Part shown: piece after piece, positions 9,721 through 20,885 of the stretch | Numbering within the stretch: position 1 is the first letter of the stretch | How the letters are laid out: each line of letters starts with the position of its first letter | Assembly: GCA_946406115.1 (NCBI GenBank) | Contig: OX291560.1 | Coordinates: 9,487,158-9,551,157 of the forward strand | Length of the DNA stretch: 64,000 nt | Direction: 5' to 3' | DNA from: Apoda limacodes | Taxonomy: Eukaryota > Arthropoda > Insecta > Lepidoptera > Limacodidae | Translations under genes and position numbers: made by a program | The notes under the pieces: model-generated | What the model was told of the DNA's origin: nothing | Seen by the model: the letters and a program-made list of their open reading frames with translations, nothing else | Database searches by the model: none

Positions 9721-11267
9721 AGTTTAAGGTGTTCAAGAAATCTTCTACCAACCGACGCGGTTAACAGTTTCGAGGATATGAACTCCTACTGTCTTACACT
9801 TGTTTTATGGTCGGAATGGCATCGTAGTATCATATAATAGGTACGTAGGTGAACGTAACTAAATTAAAAAGATTAGAATCTACACTAACAATTCTCGTCC
9901 TACGTAAATTAATGCGTACGTTCGACACTCTCTTGGCCCGGTTTTGCATGTGTCCTTGTCATAACATCAATGAACACAGCAGCCATCAAATCGAACCTAT
10001 TGCATAAAATCCAATAAAGCAAACATGGACATAACTTTCCAAGCTAAACATCTAATATAACTCGTATTAACTCTAGTCTTTTCTTTAGCCCTTTATTTAG
10101 CCAGATTATTCAGCTGGGCAGGCCCATTAATCCTACATAACGACTCCACGGTATTATTCCATGTCCAATAGACCATAATGCTCCTCACCGAGCTTATAAT
10201 ATGGCAAATACAGGTACAATATTATGATAGCTATAATTATATATTGCGTGTACAAATATATGCAGGCAAATAAGCGTAATATGCGGTTGACGTAATATGC
10301 GTTTGGAAATATGGCGTATGTGATGTACCGAGATGGGTCCACTAATATATGGCTCTTGGTTGATGAAATTCTTACGTATTGTGATTCATGATAGTTGTAG
10401 TAATTTTAACTTAGTCGTATTATAACTTAAAGAAGATTCGTTTGTTTGTTGCTTAAAATAAGTTTAACTAAACTTAGTTTCAACTACTACAAGTATGTCT
10501 ACTTAAAAGCGGTTTTAAATCTCAGTTTTTTATACAACCGTATATATCTATTATTTTGGATCGGTTTTTTTTTTAAATTTACAATCTGTCAATTCATTTC
10601 TGGCCTTCTATGTAAGAAAAATTATGACCCTTTTTTTTACCCTTATTTCAGAAGATTGTTAACACTCATTAAATTGTATTCTACATACAAGCATTGGTAA
10701 TATGATAAAACAGCAAAGAGACGGCGCTACATAATTGCTGCCTAGTGTGACGGCGACAGCTAACGCGTAAATCTTGTGAAAAATCAGCAAAACTTTGTTT
10801 TTAAAATAACTACGATACGTAGTTATCAAAAAACTACTGCCTATAGATATTGTTATTCCCTATTGATCATTATTAAAATAATTGCGAAATAGCCTTATGT
10901 TTTAAAAAAACAACGAATTTTTTTTTTGTAAAACGAGTTTTTTTCAAAAAAAAAATGCAAAAAATCTTGTTTTTACGTTCGAGCGATTAAACATTAAAAG
11001 TTCCAGTTTCATGTGTCAAAATATTACTCATAATAAACATACAAACTAAAATATAAATTGACAAAAATGACCAATTTGACATACGGAGTCTAAAGGTTTC
11101 AGTTTAGACTAGTTTAGATTACGTTGCCTCAAGGTACCTTTGGTGCTAGCAGTCTTGTATTCTGGGTAAATTTTAGATACAACACGTTTTTTGCCAAAGC
11201 CAACCCAGTGCTCGGTAGGAAAATTGAGTAACTCGTTTGCTGTTATGCAATTTTGTGGATACACCAA
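9721..11267. other. No gene recognised
   Basis: AT-rich with long A and T runs at 10570-10640 and 10910-10970 (a near-inverted T-run/A-run pair near 10918-10965). No recognisable gene or element. Confidence 0.5.
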
Positions 11268-11360
11268 TCGTCGAAGATATACGTCAGCAATCCCATTGTT
11301 GTCCTATCGGGAATCAAGTCCTGGACCTCTGACTTGGTCGTACTAAGCGTTATCACTGCA
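11268..11360 (-). repeat. tRNA-like SINE head, family F (antisense)
   Basis: In reverse complement there is a B-box-like aggacttgattcccgatagg, preceded by agtagtgcagtgataacgct, an A-box-like stretch. It matches in style the heads at 23305-23375 and 37960-38045. It is too degenerate for a functional tRNA. Confidence 0.5.
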
Positions 11361-12018
11361 CTACTTCATTGAGTTATTTACAAGAAATTATGATCCAAAT
11401 CAAACTTGCCTAAGGTGTAAGGGTTTAGGCTGGTGCTCCAATAGTGGGGACGTGAGGCTGGCTACGCTTAGTAAATACAACTGTTAGAATATTATTTTTA
11501 GGATATCCGGCAGTAAACATATCTAGTATAATAGGAAATATACAATAGTTAAAAATAATAAGAATATTTAATTTGGTCCTTTGTTCGTATTACAGAATTC
11601 CTAATAGAATATATGTTTCTATAATATTAATAACGTTCATTGTAAACATTAGTTTTCTAACGGATATCCGGTAATACCTTATTAATTATTAATTACTCAA
11701 AACCTTTTAATAAATATATCAACTGTTTATTAAATTATGTTTATGTGTTAAATTATTATTTTAGAACATCCTAAATAAATTTATCTACTTTATTATATTT
11801 AGGTTAAACTCATTTCATTAATATCTAACATTAGAATAACTAGGTACTTAGTTGTTTAAAGATATTGAAATAAAATATGCAAAGTATATAACAATTAATA
11901 TTAAAATTGTTACTGATTTATTGTAATATGTGTTATGTTTGAAACATTGTATTGTTTCCTTGAATAACATTTAATTCAAATAAATGTTGTAAAACTACTA
12001 ACGTAGGATATAAAAAAA
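11361..12018. other. No gene recognised
   Basis: Extremely AT-rich stretch with frequent taat and attaa repeats. No open frames. Confidence 0.5.
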
Positions 12019-12198
12019 ACTGGTTGCCTGTAAAGTCGGTATACGGGCGAAAGTTTTACGTGACAATGATTTTATGTCTGTCTCTCTCGCTCTTAGGCGG
12101 GCGCGTGCCTCTCACTCGCTCTCATTGTGAGCGCATAACGTGAGCGGAGCGTAACGCAGTTTCTTGAAGTGTCACCCGGCAAACCAATTTATAAGACG
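12019..12198. mobile_element. MITE-like element with CpG-rich core
   Basis: Left end actggttgcctgtaaagtc and right end (reverse complement) attggtttgccgggtgacac are weakly inverted. The core ctctctcgctcttaggcggg, then cgcgtgcctctcactcgctc, stands out from the AT-rich surroundings. It is a compact non-coding unit of about 180 bp. The superfamily is not determined. Confidence 0.45.
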
Positions 12199-12651
12199 TT
12201 GTCACGTCAAAATGCGTTCGACGCCATTGTAAGATCATTATAACAATAGATACCGTCAATTAAAGAACATTTGCAGTTACGCTGTTCGTTTAATTTCTTG
12301 TGCGATATTCTGAGTTTGCGTATACAACGTAATTGTCAAAATAGTTTACAGAAAACAAACCAAATCGAACCCGAGCGCAGCCGGGGCAGGCCGGTAGTAC
12401 TTTAATATAACACTTCACCACACCGAGACTGAGTAACAAATATTTTCTCTTTAAAATCCATGCTCGTATTTGAAGCTCGTAAATTAGTTAATATATTAAA
12501 CGTCAAGCGAAGTCCAAATATGTCCCATAAATAAATGGGTAGAGCGGCCGCAAGATGCGCCGTGAGCACAATACTATAACTAATGTGCGAGAAATACACT
12601 CTTGAGTTGTACTCTTTGTACATTTTCACCCTCAATAGGATATATTGTTAA
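12199..12651. other. No gene recognised
   Basis: Includes a short GC-rich phrase cccgagcgcagccggggcag at 12370-12389, possibly an element end. Nothing else was recognised. Confidence 0.4.
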
Positions 12652-12982
12652 TCTTACTAATATTATAAATGTAAAAGTTTGTAAGTATGGATGGATGTTT
12701 GTTACTCAATAACGCTTCAGCCACTAGACGGATTGGGATGAAACTTGGCACACCTATAGATTAGGTCCTGAAATAGCACATAGGCTTTTATCCCGAAAAA
12801 TTCAAAAGTTCCCGCGAGAATAACTATAACCGAGCTTAAACGAACTATAGCTACAGCTTGATATAGCAAACTTCATTAGTGTAATTAAGGGGTAAATCAC
12901 AGTATTAATACTGTAATTAAATAACGGAGTCCCACGCCGATCACCGTATTTAGGGCGGGCGGAGCCGCTGGCAAAGTCTAGT
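12652..12982 (+). repeat. Family A element, near-complete
   Basis: Starts tcttactaatattataaatg and ends gggcgggcggagccgctggc, then aaagtctagt. Landmarks in between are ggatgtttgttactcaataa, gattgggatgaaacttggca, ttttatcccgaaaaattcaa and cccacgccgatcaccgtatt. This is the best copy in the window for defining the family, with 63252-63550 the next best. The TC...CTAG|T ends are compatible with a Helitron-like element, but I have not proved that class. Confidence 0.75.
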
Positions 12983-13039
12983 GTTCATATATTTCTAATT
13001 GTCATTTCATAGGCTGTATCTGTCTATTTATTACTATTT

Positions 13040-13330
13040 TTACATCATCGTCTCGTCTTAACCGAAAGACGTCCACTGCTGAACGTAGGCCTCCCTGATA
13101 TGACTTCACAACGGTCTCGTTTTAAATCGCCCTTGCCTATTGGCTTCCTGTCGCTCTAACCAGATCGTCTGGTCCCACACTGCGTCTTACGTGGACACCA
13201 CTCGAGATCCCTTCTTCACCATCGGTTATCGGTTTAATAAGCGCTGTGGTCTGCTCATTGCCACTTTAGCTTGTGTTTGAGCTATGTCGGTACTTTGGTT
13301 CTTCGGCGAAGTTCCTCGTTCCTACCTAAA
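13040..13330 (-). repeat. RTE-type LINE 3' end (antisense)
   Basis: Contains gaaagacgtccactgctgaa, cgtaggcctccctgatatga and gagctatgtcggtactttgg, in the same order as 55395-55700. It is the degraded 3' coding end and tail of an RTE-like element. Confidence 0.7.
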
Positions 13331-13679
13331 CATTTTAAAGAAGAATCTGTGGTTAGCAACTGGAAATTTGACAAGGTGATTCCCTATATGATGTCATTTT
13401 TGGGGATTGAATAGGGGTGTTGGTAAAAGTTTGTAGGGGACGGACAAAGTTAAATTACCTAGTTGCTAGATTTTTTATACCATTAATGTGGCAAACAGGC
13501 TTACGTTCGCCTACGTGTAAGAGTAATGTGATATATTGAACACGCCTGTATCGCGTATAGTAAAGTAAATAGGTATTTTAAATAGCTATAAATAAATTGT
13601 TGCACTTACTGTGTTTAAAAGTAAAACATAAAACGATAAAGGGAATTAATAGATTTACACTCCATTTCATATTAAATAC
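13331..13679. other. No gene recognised
   Basis: AT-rich gap between two LINE fragments. Nothing recognised. Confidence 0.5.
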
Positions 13680-15136
13680 AAATACAAATAACTTTATTTG
13701 CCTAGAATGCGGTTAAGAAAAGATGTTATAAATTTAAGTACTACACATTCAGTCCTACTTAGTAGACATGCTAAAAAAAAAATTTATATAATTATAATCC
13801 AATCGATAATAAATTAACATAATTTTCATTATTTATTTAATTTCAACTTTAAAATAAATTTAAATATTATAAAAGATTCAGTTCGAAATGTACCTAATTA
13901 AATTCGTAAGAGCTTTTAAACATTAAGTACATACTCATTTACAGAATAAAAACATCTATCACACAACCAGTTGATCAATCTATTTTTAAATAAATTGTAA
14001 GGCAGCTCACTCAACTCTATTGGCAATTTATTATAAATTTTTACCATCATAAGAGTGCAATTTTTGTCATACAATGATGTTTTGGCCCTTGGTAGTAATA
14101 GTTTATTTGGGTACCTAGTATTAAAGCTGTAAAACTCACCTGCTTTTTTAAATAAGTTTATATGCCTTTTGACGAAACACGCTACTTCGTAAATATATAG
14201 ACAGGGTATCGTTAGAATTTTGAGTTTCATGAAATGTTTCTTACATGAGTCTAATGGTCCTATGTTACACATTGCTCTCATGCATCTTTTCTGTATAATA
14301 ACTCTGTTTATTTCATTACAATTACCCCATAAGACTATTTCGTATCTCATGACTGATGCAACACATCCGTGATAAGCCATAAGTGTGGTGCTTCTATCAG
14401 ATATATTTACCATTCTGTGTAGTGCATAACTGCTTATCTTACTGCAGATTTTATCTACTTGCGGTATCCATGTGCAGTATTCATCAAAAATGAGTCCAAG
14501 GAATGTAGCTGTAGTTGTTTCTTCTATTTTTTCTTTATCACAAACTATGTTCATATTGTGATGAGTCATTTTTCTGTTACGAAATTGAATAAACTTTGTT
14601 TTTTGTACATTAATGCTCAAATGGTTCTTTTGAATAGTTTTGTTTATTTCAGATTCAAAAGTTCTTTTATTCTCACAATTTACTACAACCGATATATCAT
14701 CAGAAAATAAGACACATGGGTAGTGTATTATTTCTGGAAGATCATTAATATATATGATGAAAAGCAACAGTCCTAAAATACTGCCATGTGGTAGACCTTG
14801 ATTGTTTTGAGTAAATGGAGATATGTACGATTTAAGTTCACAGTTTTTGCTGCACACTTTTTTTAGCTCAACACATTGCTCTCGGTTGTTTAAGTACGAT
14901 GTGATCCAGTCATACGCTTATCCACGAATACCGTATTGTTCGCATTTTTTTTTAAAATAAATTATGAGATACACAGTCGAAAGCCCTACTTATATCAAAA
15001 AAGATTGCAGCTGCTTGTTTACCTTCATCTATATTCTTCGTGATTTCCTCTAATAATAAATAACCCGCTAAGGAAGTTGATTTTCCTTTTTGAAAGCCAT
15101 TTTGCTCTTCTTTAATATCTCGGAATACCTTATCGT
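13680..15136 (-). pseudogene. CR1/Jockey-group LINE reverse transcriptase, 5'-truncated and inactivated
   Basis: This is the longest transposon coding remnant. On the minus strand the order of reverse-transcriptase landmarks is EQNGFQKGKSTS, FFDISRAFDCVSH (motif A), YGIRG, GLPHGSILGLLLFIIYINDL (motif B; the usual PQGS is PHGS), LFSDDISVV (motif C; the usual ADD is SDD) and SINVQKTKFIQF (motif D). A C-terminal LTIPCLYIYE domain follows. A long open frame covers 13916-14917. It is interrupted by a TAA at 14918-14920 right after YGIRG, and then by a frameshift in the A-run near 14943-14957. The LINE coding sequence stops at 15136, where a MITE begins. The tail is the minus-strand aggcaaataaagttatttgt near 13685-13706. 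The copy cannot encode an active enzyme. Confidence 0.88.
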
Positions 15137-15138
15137 TA

Positions 15139-15681
15139 CGGTGCGTTTCGACTGTGCATGTTGTTGCATTCAAGTACGACGAGACAGTTGTATGCAAGTA
15201 AAATTCACTTAGATAAGACTATTTGCATGAATGCACTTGTGTGTTGTTTTACAAAAAAAATCTTGTGCATGTCGTGTAATTGCATGAATGAAAAAATCAT
15301 TCGTTGTGCAACAAATTAGTTTTGTTTATAAATGATTAAAGCAATTATTGCAAACACATATATAAGAATTGCATTTAACTTGCTACTACATACACGAAAA
15401 CAATCATTTGCGTACAACAGAACATATGCTTGTACATAGTTAATTTTAAACTTTTGCGTTTTTTTACTCATTTTAGATAATTATCGGGTCTTATCGTGGC
15501 GGCAAGTATACGGAAATGTACCTTTTTTGAGTTTTACTCAAAAAAGGTACGGCTACGTTAACACACACCGTCATACTAAGTCCTGATCATTACCTAAAAT
15601 GAACTTGTACATGTCGCACAAGATGCATATTGTCGTGCAATCTCAACTTGCGTGCAACTACATGCATAGTGGAAACGCAGC
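15139..15681. mobile_element. MITE with TTA target duplication, abutting the LINE
   Basis: Left end ggtgcgtttcgactgtgcat, then gttgttgcattcaagt. Right end in reverse complement gctgcgtttccactatgcat, then gtagttgcacgcaagt. About 30 of 36 bases match. Flanking TTA direct repeats (15136-15138 and 15682-15684) suggest a PIF/Harbinger-type insertion. A perfect 15-bp hairpin lies at 15518-15550. The first 20 or so residues of the apparent minus-strand frame ending at 15197 come from this MITE, not from the LINE. Confidence 0.75.
15518..15550. repeat. Perfect hairpin, 15-bp stem, TTT loop
   Basis: gtaccttttttgagt, then ttt, then its exact reverse complement actcaaaaaaggtac. It lies inside the MITE. 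Confidence 0.9.
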
Positions 15682-16206
15682 TTAAGAATAAATAGTTAGG
15701 TACTACTACACAGCTTTGCGCATATATTTCATGTTTTATATTCTAGTGTCTACAGAAAGCTTTTAAGTTAATCATTAAACACCTCGTATCAAAAACAACA
15801 TGGCCGACATACAAAACGTTTAATGTACTTTACGGCTAATCGCAGTATTAGGTACATTAACAAATGTGGTTCAGCGAAACTTGACACATCAGACAAATCC
15901 TTCCTTCCACCTTCCATGGTGGTCTCGTAGCAGAAAGGAGACGGTCTAATAAGACAGCTTCGTACTGCGCCGTCGGAGTTGGGACGTTATCTACGGGTGA
16001 AAAATAGCGGGCTTTGTAACCCCCGTCTAAAGGTCTGGCACGAACAACTGCCGACTGAGAAAGTTTTAGACAAAATGGAGTAGGTGACGTCATTGATGTT
16101 ACTAAATACAAGTTATTATTATGTTTGTCTAACAATACAATGTTTTAAAAAAAATCTGGGACAACACAATATGTTATACAATAAGGCATACAATATACAA
16201 TAGACA
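15682..16206. other. Unassigned stretch with a GC-richer open frame
   Basis: At 15857-16135 the minus strand has a 92-codon ATG frame. Its middle (VVRARPLDGGYKARYF, then PTPTAQYEAVLLDRLLSA, then TRPPWKVEGRIC) is more protein-like than other chance frames here. I do not recognise it. It could be a decayed transposon coding segment or a structured non-coding repeat. Confidence 0.3.
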
Positions 16207-16480
16207 AAGCGTTTTGTTAATGGCATTGAGAGCTATGACATCGCATAGGTATTGAAAGCGTTCTATTCACCAAATGTAAACAAACAATATGGCCGTTCAC
16301 TACTTTAACAGCGCATTCACTAATCGCCTCCCAAACATGTGCAACCAATGCGTTGAATGCGGTCTAAGTGACGTTATAGCGTATTAATTTTTGGTCTACA
16401 GATAGGTCTACAGATCGAGTGTGCGCATAGAGAGCATTGAGCGCATTCAATGCGTATAATGCCTGTCAACAAAACGTCCC
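16207..16480. mobile_element. Family I MITE, copy 1
   Basis: Shares with 38337-38573, in opposite orientation, the phrases gagagctatgacatcgcata, aaatgtaaacaaacaatatg and tgcgcatagagagcattgag. The ends gcgttttgttaatggcat and (reverse complement) gggacgttttgttgacaggc form short inverted repeats. Confidence 0.75.
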
Positions 16481-16633
16481 TATATATACCACTGGTGTGA
16501 AAAAATACCACTTGATGTTTAATATCTATGTAACTTTGTCTTAAACCGCTCAAGTGCCAGCTGGACTCACGCATAGCAAGTTAAGTACCACCACAATATT
16601 TATGATCAGCTGTGCCTTAGGGCGCAGTGACTG

Positions 16634-16962
16634 CCTAACTAGCGCCACCAAAATATACTCTTTATTTCCTCTTTGTACAAAACACGTTTTAAAAATGTTA
16701 CAGCTATTTTAAGAACCTTATACATCGTTTGTAGAATATACCCGTGAGTTTTAGATATCGTTTCTGCTAAAAGTGGCCGTTTTTAGCAGAAACGCTATCT
16801 ACAACTCGCAGGTATTATTGCAGATATAATTCATTACGTTCTATAAATAGCTTAAAACTAGATCTAAATAATTGATTTGTAACATTTTTAGTTATCTACT
16901 TAACTGCGCCTTAAGTCAAAAAGTGTGTGCGTTTATTTTCTAGCGCCAGCTAGTTTTAACAT
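16634..16962. mobile_element. Family M foldback MITE, copy 1
   Basis: The left part actagcgccaccaaaatat, then tttcctctttgtacaaaaca, matches the left part of 62692-63042. An internal imperfect hairpin (16740-16813) has arms ending gtttctgctaaaa and ttttagcagaaac around gtggccg. The right end attttctagcgccagctag is an imperfect inverted partner of the left end. Confidence 0.65.
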
Positions 16963-18014
16963 AATAATTTAGTTAAGTCTATAAAGCGTAGATTTTTAAG
17001 CAAAATAAAAACAAACAATATTTCCAAAGATTATTTGCTTTTTAAAGCCAATCTGCAAATAAACTACCTAACCTTGGATATTAGTTACGCATAATTAAAT
17101 CGCGTAATTACATACTTAACCTATCAAAAATCTTGATAGCTAATACGTCTTAATCATATCGGAAACAGAACTTCCCCGGCGGGCATCAAACCTGCTATCT
17201 TACTTCCGAAATACAACTATTCAACCGTTAGGTCAAGGAGATCTTAAATTCTTCTAACCAGCAATTAAGTCTGACAGAGATTAAAATCAAGGAAATTATC
17301 TAATCGCTTGATTAAAATCATTATTTTTTGACATATGGTGTGATAACGATCTAATATCCTTGTTACTCTCCTACATGTCATAGAAATAACTTCATATCGT
17401 GTCCCTTTAGGTTTATTTATATTAACTTCACTCACAGGCCTTAAGCTATTATGAATAAAGTTGAGAATTGCCTAACAGTTCACTTTTGGATCGCACAATT
17501 ATATTGGCCTAAGCGGAAATAGACAAATTTAAAAATTCACTAACTTTATTACAGTTTTAAAGGATTTTTTGTTCTGTGTCTAGCTAGATAAAGGCTAGAT
17601 AAAACTTTTCGGCTTGCATAGTGATAGCTTAATATTTGTAGTAGTAAATCAAAGGCAGTCAATTAAGATAAAGGCCGGGCAACGACAGCTTGGACAATGG
17701 ATTAGGATCACGTGACTAGCGTTTTGTTTGGCTAACTTTGCGCTGACCACGGTGAGTAGAATTCCTATTAATATTGAATTAGTTCAAAGTTCCAGTCATG
17801 GCCGCAGAGCTTTAATACATGTTGAGTTATGGGATCTGTATCTCTATGTTTTACTTGGTCTAGTATGCTAAAATCTCGCTAGAAAATATATATCTAAACT
17901 AAAATCATGTAAATAGGATCAGTGGTTCTCGAGTTGTAAATGTACTTGCGTACAGTACTTAACAAGATGTAAAGATGTATGTAATCCGTACACATAAATG
18001 GAACAGTTTACCTG
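16963..18014. other. No gene recognised
   Basis: AT-rich. A CACGTG box lies at 17709-17714, and a good-looking splice donor (ccacg|gtgagtag) at about 17749-17760 follows a slightly GC-richer 60 bp. On their own they do not make a gene. Confidence 0.4.
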
Positions 18015-18150
18015 CCTCAAGGTATGGGGTTCTTCAAGAAAGAAGTTATTGGATTTTTGAAGGGTCGGCAACACTGGTGTATAGGCTACGGTGACCGTTT
18101 ACCATCAGGCGGACCATAAGCTTGTTTGCTACCTTAGTGATATAAAAAAA
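18015..18150 (+). repeat. LINE family L, 3' tail
   Basis: Reads ttcttcaagaaagaagttat, gaagggtcggcaacactggt, gtataggctacggtgaccgt, ttaccatcaggcggaccata, then the A-rich end after accttagtgatataaaaaa. Same tail as 48680-48785 and 50820-50950. Confidence 0.75.
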
Positions 18151-18733
18151 AAGGTAAGGCTTGATTTGAGGCTCCACCACATACTTGTAGGTGCATTATA
18201 AACGTCGATATAATATCGCATGCGTTTCTAAAGTGATCTCTTATCACTGTTGTCAGTGCGGGTATTTTTACTTGGATTCTGGTAATTTCGTTTTAAAGCA
18301 TAGGTATAGGCAGGTAATGACCTAAGAGCTGGTTAAAATCGAATAGCAATAATTTACCTTCCATTTATATCGATTAGAAATAAATCGATAAGTGACGAGC
18401 TGCAATGCGCCGAGGCGAATCATTTTTACGCATTGCTCATCTATCGTAGAATAGGTATATCTTCGGCTGATTTTTTTTCAAAATGAATAAAGCAACGTTA
18501 ATCGTACGTTTACCATTGCTAAAACTATTATTCCTTTTAAAAAATTGCGCATGATCACTTCTCTGCACCTAATGTAATGATTAAGATAAGTAATTGTAAA
18601 CGGAGAAAGAATTACAATTTATTTATTCAGTGATTAATATAGTACATAATAAAAAAAAACAATATATTTGTAAAACATTCCTTACAGCAAAAATGTCAAG
18701 AACCCTGGCATCATTAGTATTAGACCGTACTTT
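18151..18733. other. No gene recognised
   Basis: AT-rich with cgat-containing phrases at 18365-18390. Nothing recognised. Confidence 0.5.
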
Positions 18734-19177
18734 TTTAGGGTTCCGTACCCAAAGGATAAAAAACGGGACCCTATTACTAAGACTCCGCTGTCCGTTGGTC
18801 CGTCCATCCGTATGTCACCAGGCTGTGTCTTATGCACCGTGATAGTTAGACAGTTGAAATTTTTAAAGATGATGTATTTCTGTTGCCACTATAACAAAAA
18901 ATACGAAAAAGCAGAATAAAATAAATATTTAAAGGGGCTCCCATACAAAAAAAGTGATTTTTAGCTGGTTTTTGCTCGATATTGCTAACGGCAACAGGTA
19001 GACGCTTGAAATATTCACAGAATATTGAGTTATATATTCACTTTAAAAATTAAATTAAAATAAAACAAATATTTAAGGTTCCATACAACAAACGTGATTT
19101 TTTTGCCGTTTTTGATGATGATAATGGTCCGGAATCCTTCTTGCGCGAATCCGACTCGCACTTGGCCGATTTTTTTT
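18734..19177 (+). repeat. Family B element, near-complete
   Basis: Starts tttagggttccgtacccaaa and ends gcgaatccgactcgcacttg, then gccgat. Landmarks: actccgctgtccgttggtcc, gtgatagttagacagttgaa, gatgtatttctgttgccact, gcaacaggtagacgcttgaa and caacaaacgtgattttttt. Copies at 21518-21988 and 56182-56629 follow the same order. Non-coding. Confidence 0.8.
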
Positions 19178-19520
19178 GTTCTTTACAAGAGTTAAGCCAA
19201 AAAATATACGCTCCTGACAGCTTGCTAAGGCGTATACGTAGTTTCCACTATCCACTTACATTGCGCTGGCGCAATCATTACTTCATCCTATTCTCGATCA
19301 TGCTGACGCCTGCTACTATAATGGTATTTACTCTCAAAGAACCTACTAAATAAACTTGTGCGTCTTCAGAATTTATGTACCTATACGTTTTATATTTTTG
19401 GACTTCGTAAATATTATTATGCTTCTAGTATTCGACAACAACTTAACTAGTAAAATATATATAATACTTAATACTAAGTTAAATAACTTCAGAGACTTTG
19501 AAATATTTAATTAGTATGAT
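19178..19520. other. No gene recognised
   Basis: AT-rich spacer between repeats. Confidence 0.5.
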
Positions 19521-19755
19521 GTCAGCGGTGGCCTAGCGGTTTCGATTTTACCCTTGGCGAAGGTTCAAACCCGGCGTGTACCAATGAGTCTTTTTTTTAA
19601 TTTCTTAAGTACATTGATTATTCACACCACTGGCTTTTCGGTGAAGAAAAATTTCATTAGGAAACCTGCATACGTCAAAAGAAGACGTATGAGTCCACAA
19701 TCCGCTCTGGTCTCGAGTGTGGGAAGGGGCCCATATCACCCTCGGTAAGGAAGGC
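19521..19755 (+). repeat. Family C SINE with tRNA-like head
   Basis: Head gcggtggcctagcggtttcg has an A-box-like part, and aaggttcaaacccggcgtgt has a B-box-like part. Body landmarks are aaaaatttcattaggaaacc and gtatgagtccacaatccgct. Family copies also lie at 893, 24421, 26013, 34733, 38868 and 40087. Confidence 0.8.
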
Positions 19756-19880
19756 CGTGCCCCCAGTATTGAGATAGAACGTAGCGCCGGAGTATCAAAC
19801 AAACAATCTACCCAACTGACTTTAACAAATAAATATAATATAGGATACTGCTGCGGTAAATACCTTCAAGTCAAAGCAAG

Positions 19881-20017
19881 TATAGTGCAACAAACTTTTC
19901 TGACCGTCCGAACTTAGGTGTTTGGTCGCTAGTGTCGTTGTACGTTCACACCATTTCAATATGCCGAGTGTAGTTTTGATTTTTGACCGCCGGATTAGAT
20001 AAGTTCGTTGCACTATA
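19881..20017. mobile_element. Family H MITE, copy 1
   Basis: The left end tatagtgcaacaaacttttc is inverted at the right end (reverse complement tatagtgcaacgaacttatc). The core has gtcgctagtgtcgttgtacg and attttgaccgcc. It is 137 bp and non-coding. Related copies are at 27960, 39895, 42646 and 43161. Confidence 0.85.
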
Positions 20018-20334
20018 ATGAAATGCAATGTAAATTCATTAATTAACACAGTAGACACTCGCTGATTTCACGCTCCCAAGAGTAATTCGAATAATCGCTC
20101 AAGAAATCTAAGATAAATGTTAGCTTCGATTTAACTATTTGAAATATTCTTGATGGAGTCTGTTATATATTACTATTTAAGGATATATTTATTGTTAAAA
20201 CAGACACAGTCTTGAAAAAATGACCAAAAAATGCAAATAAATTTCAATGTAATAAAACATATCTCTAATTGTAAGTTTTGAGTTTCAGAATATAAATATA
20301 AAGTCGCTAACCCAGAAAGATGCAGTCAAAAGAT
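20018..20334. other. No gene recognised
   Basis: AT-rich spacer. Nothing recognised. Confidence 0.5.
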
Positions 20335-20530
20335 TAACTTCGAGCTAGGACTTGAACCTGCAACAATCCTTACAGTCCAATGAAGTGCTCTACTAATTGA
20401 GCTATCAAGGCACAATTCTGGCCAATGAAAATCCCAACTACATCTTTGCTCTGGAAATACGCTAGTTACGAACGTCACAGACAACTGCCAGTGACTTACT
20501 TATAAAGTCCTAGTACATCAATCTTACAAA
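20335..20530 (-). repeat. Family E SINE with tRNA-Tyr-like head (antisense)
   Basis: The reverse complement has gatagctcaattagtagagc (A box), ggactgtaagg at the anticodon position and gcaggttcaagtcctagctc (B box), close to an insect tRNA-Tyr. The body continues to ataagtcactggcag and tgtactaggactttataagt. The stems are mismatched and a body is attached, so it is a SINE and not a tRNA gene. A second head copy is at 39627. Confidence 0.8.
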
Positions 20531-20541
20531 AACATATATCT

Positions 20542-20885
20542 AATACCTTTAAACGAGCAATTCTTGTATATATATATATATATAATCTAAATCTCGGAAA
20601 CGGCTTCAGCGATTTTCATGAAATTTAGTATGCAGGGGGTTTCGGGGACGACAAATCGATCTAGCTAGGTTTCATTTTTAGGAAACGTCGTTTATCCGTG
20701 TTTTTAGGCAGTGATAAACTGAAAAATATAACTTTTCCTGACATCTATTGGCGAGTAGTAATAAGCAACATTTAAGCTGTTTGACAATAGATGGCGTTAT
20801 TAAGTTACGTTTAAGCTACTTGAAAATAGATGGCGGTTTAAAAAAAAAACGAGCAACGCTCGGTCCTCCAGGTATTTTAGGTATT
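20542..20885 (+). repeat. Family K element with internal (TA)n, copy 1
   Basis: Starts aatacctttaaacgagcaat, followed by a (TA)n tract of about 18 bp at 20567-20584. It runs through cagcgattttcatgaaattt and aaatcgatctagctaggttt, and ends in a small hairpin (cgagcaacgctcg) and aggtatt. The outer aatacct/aggtatt are inverted. The second copy is at 35444. A microsatellite seeded inside a repeated element is known for lepidopteran nonautonomous families. Confidence 0.8.

Noticed and set aside
14459..14710. 83-residue + strand protein
   Set aside because: Antisense shadow of the LINE reverse transcriptase.
17700..17760. First exon and promoter of a nested gene (CACGTG box plus gtgagt donor)
   Set aside because: No coding frame, no matching acceptor and no other promoter signal. 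Such short motifs occur by chance.
20335..20411. tRNA-Tyr gene on the minus strand
   Set aside because: A and B boxes are good, but the acceptor and anticodon stems have mismatches, a SINE body is attached, and a second diverged copy exists at 39627.
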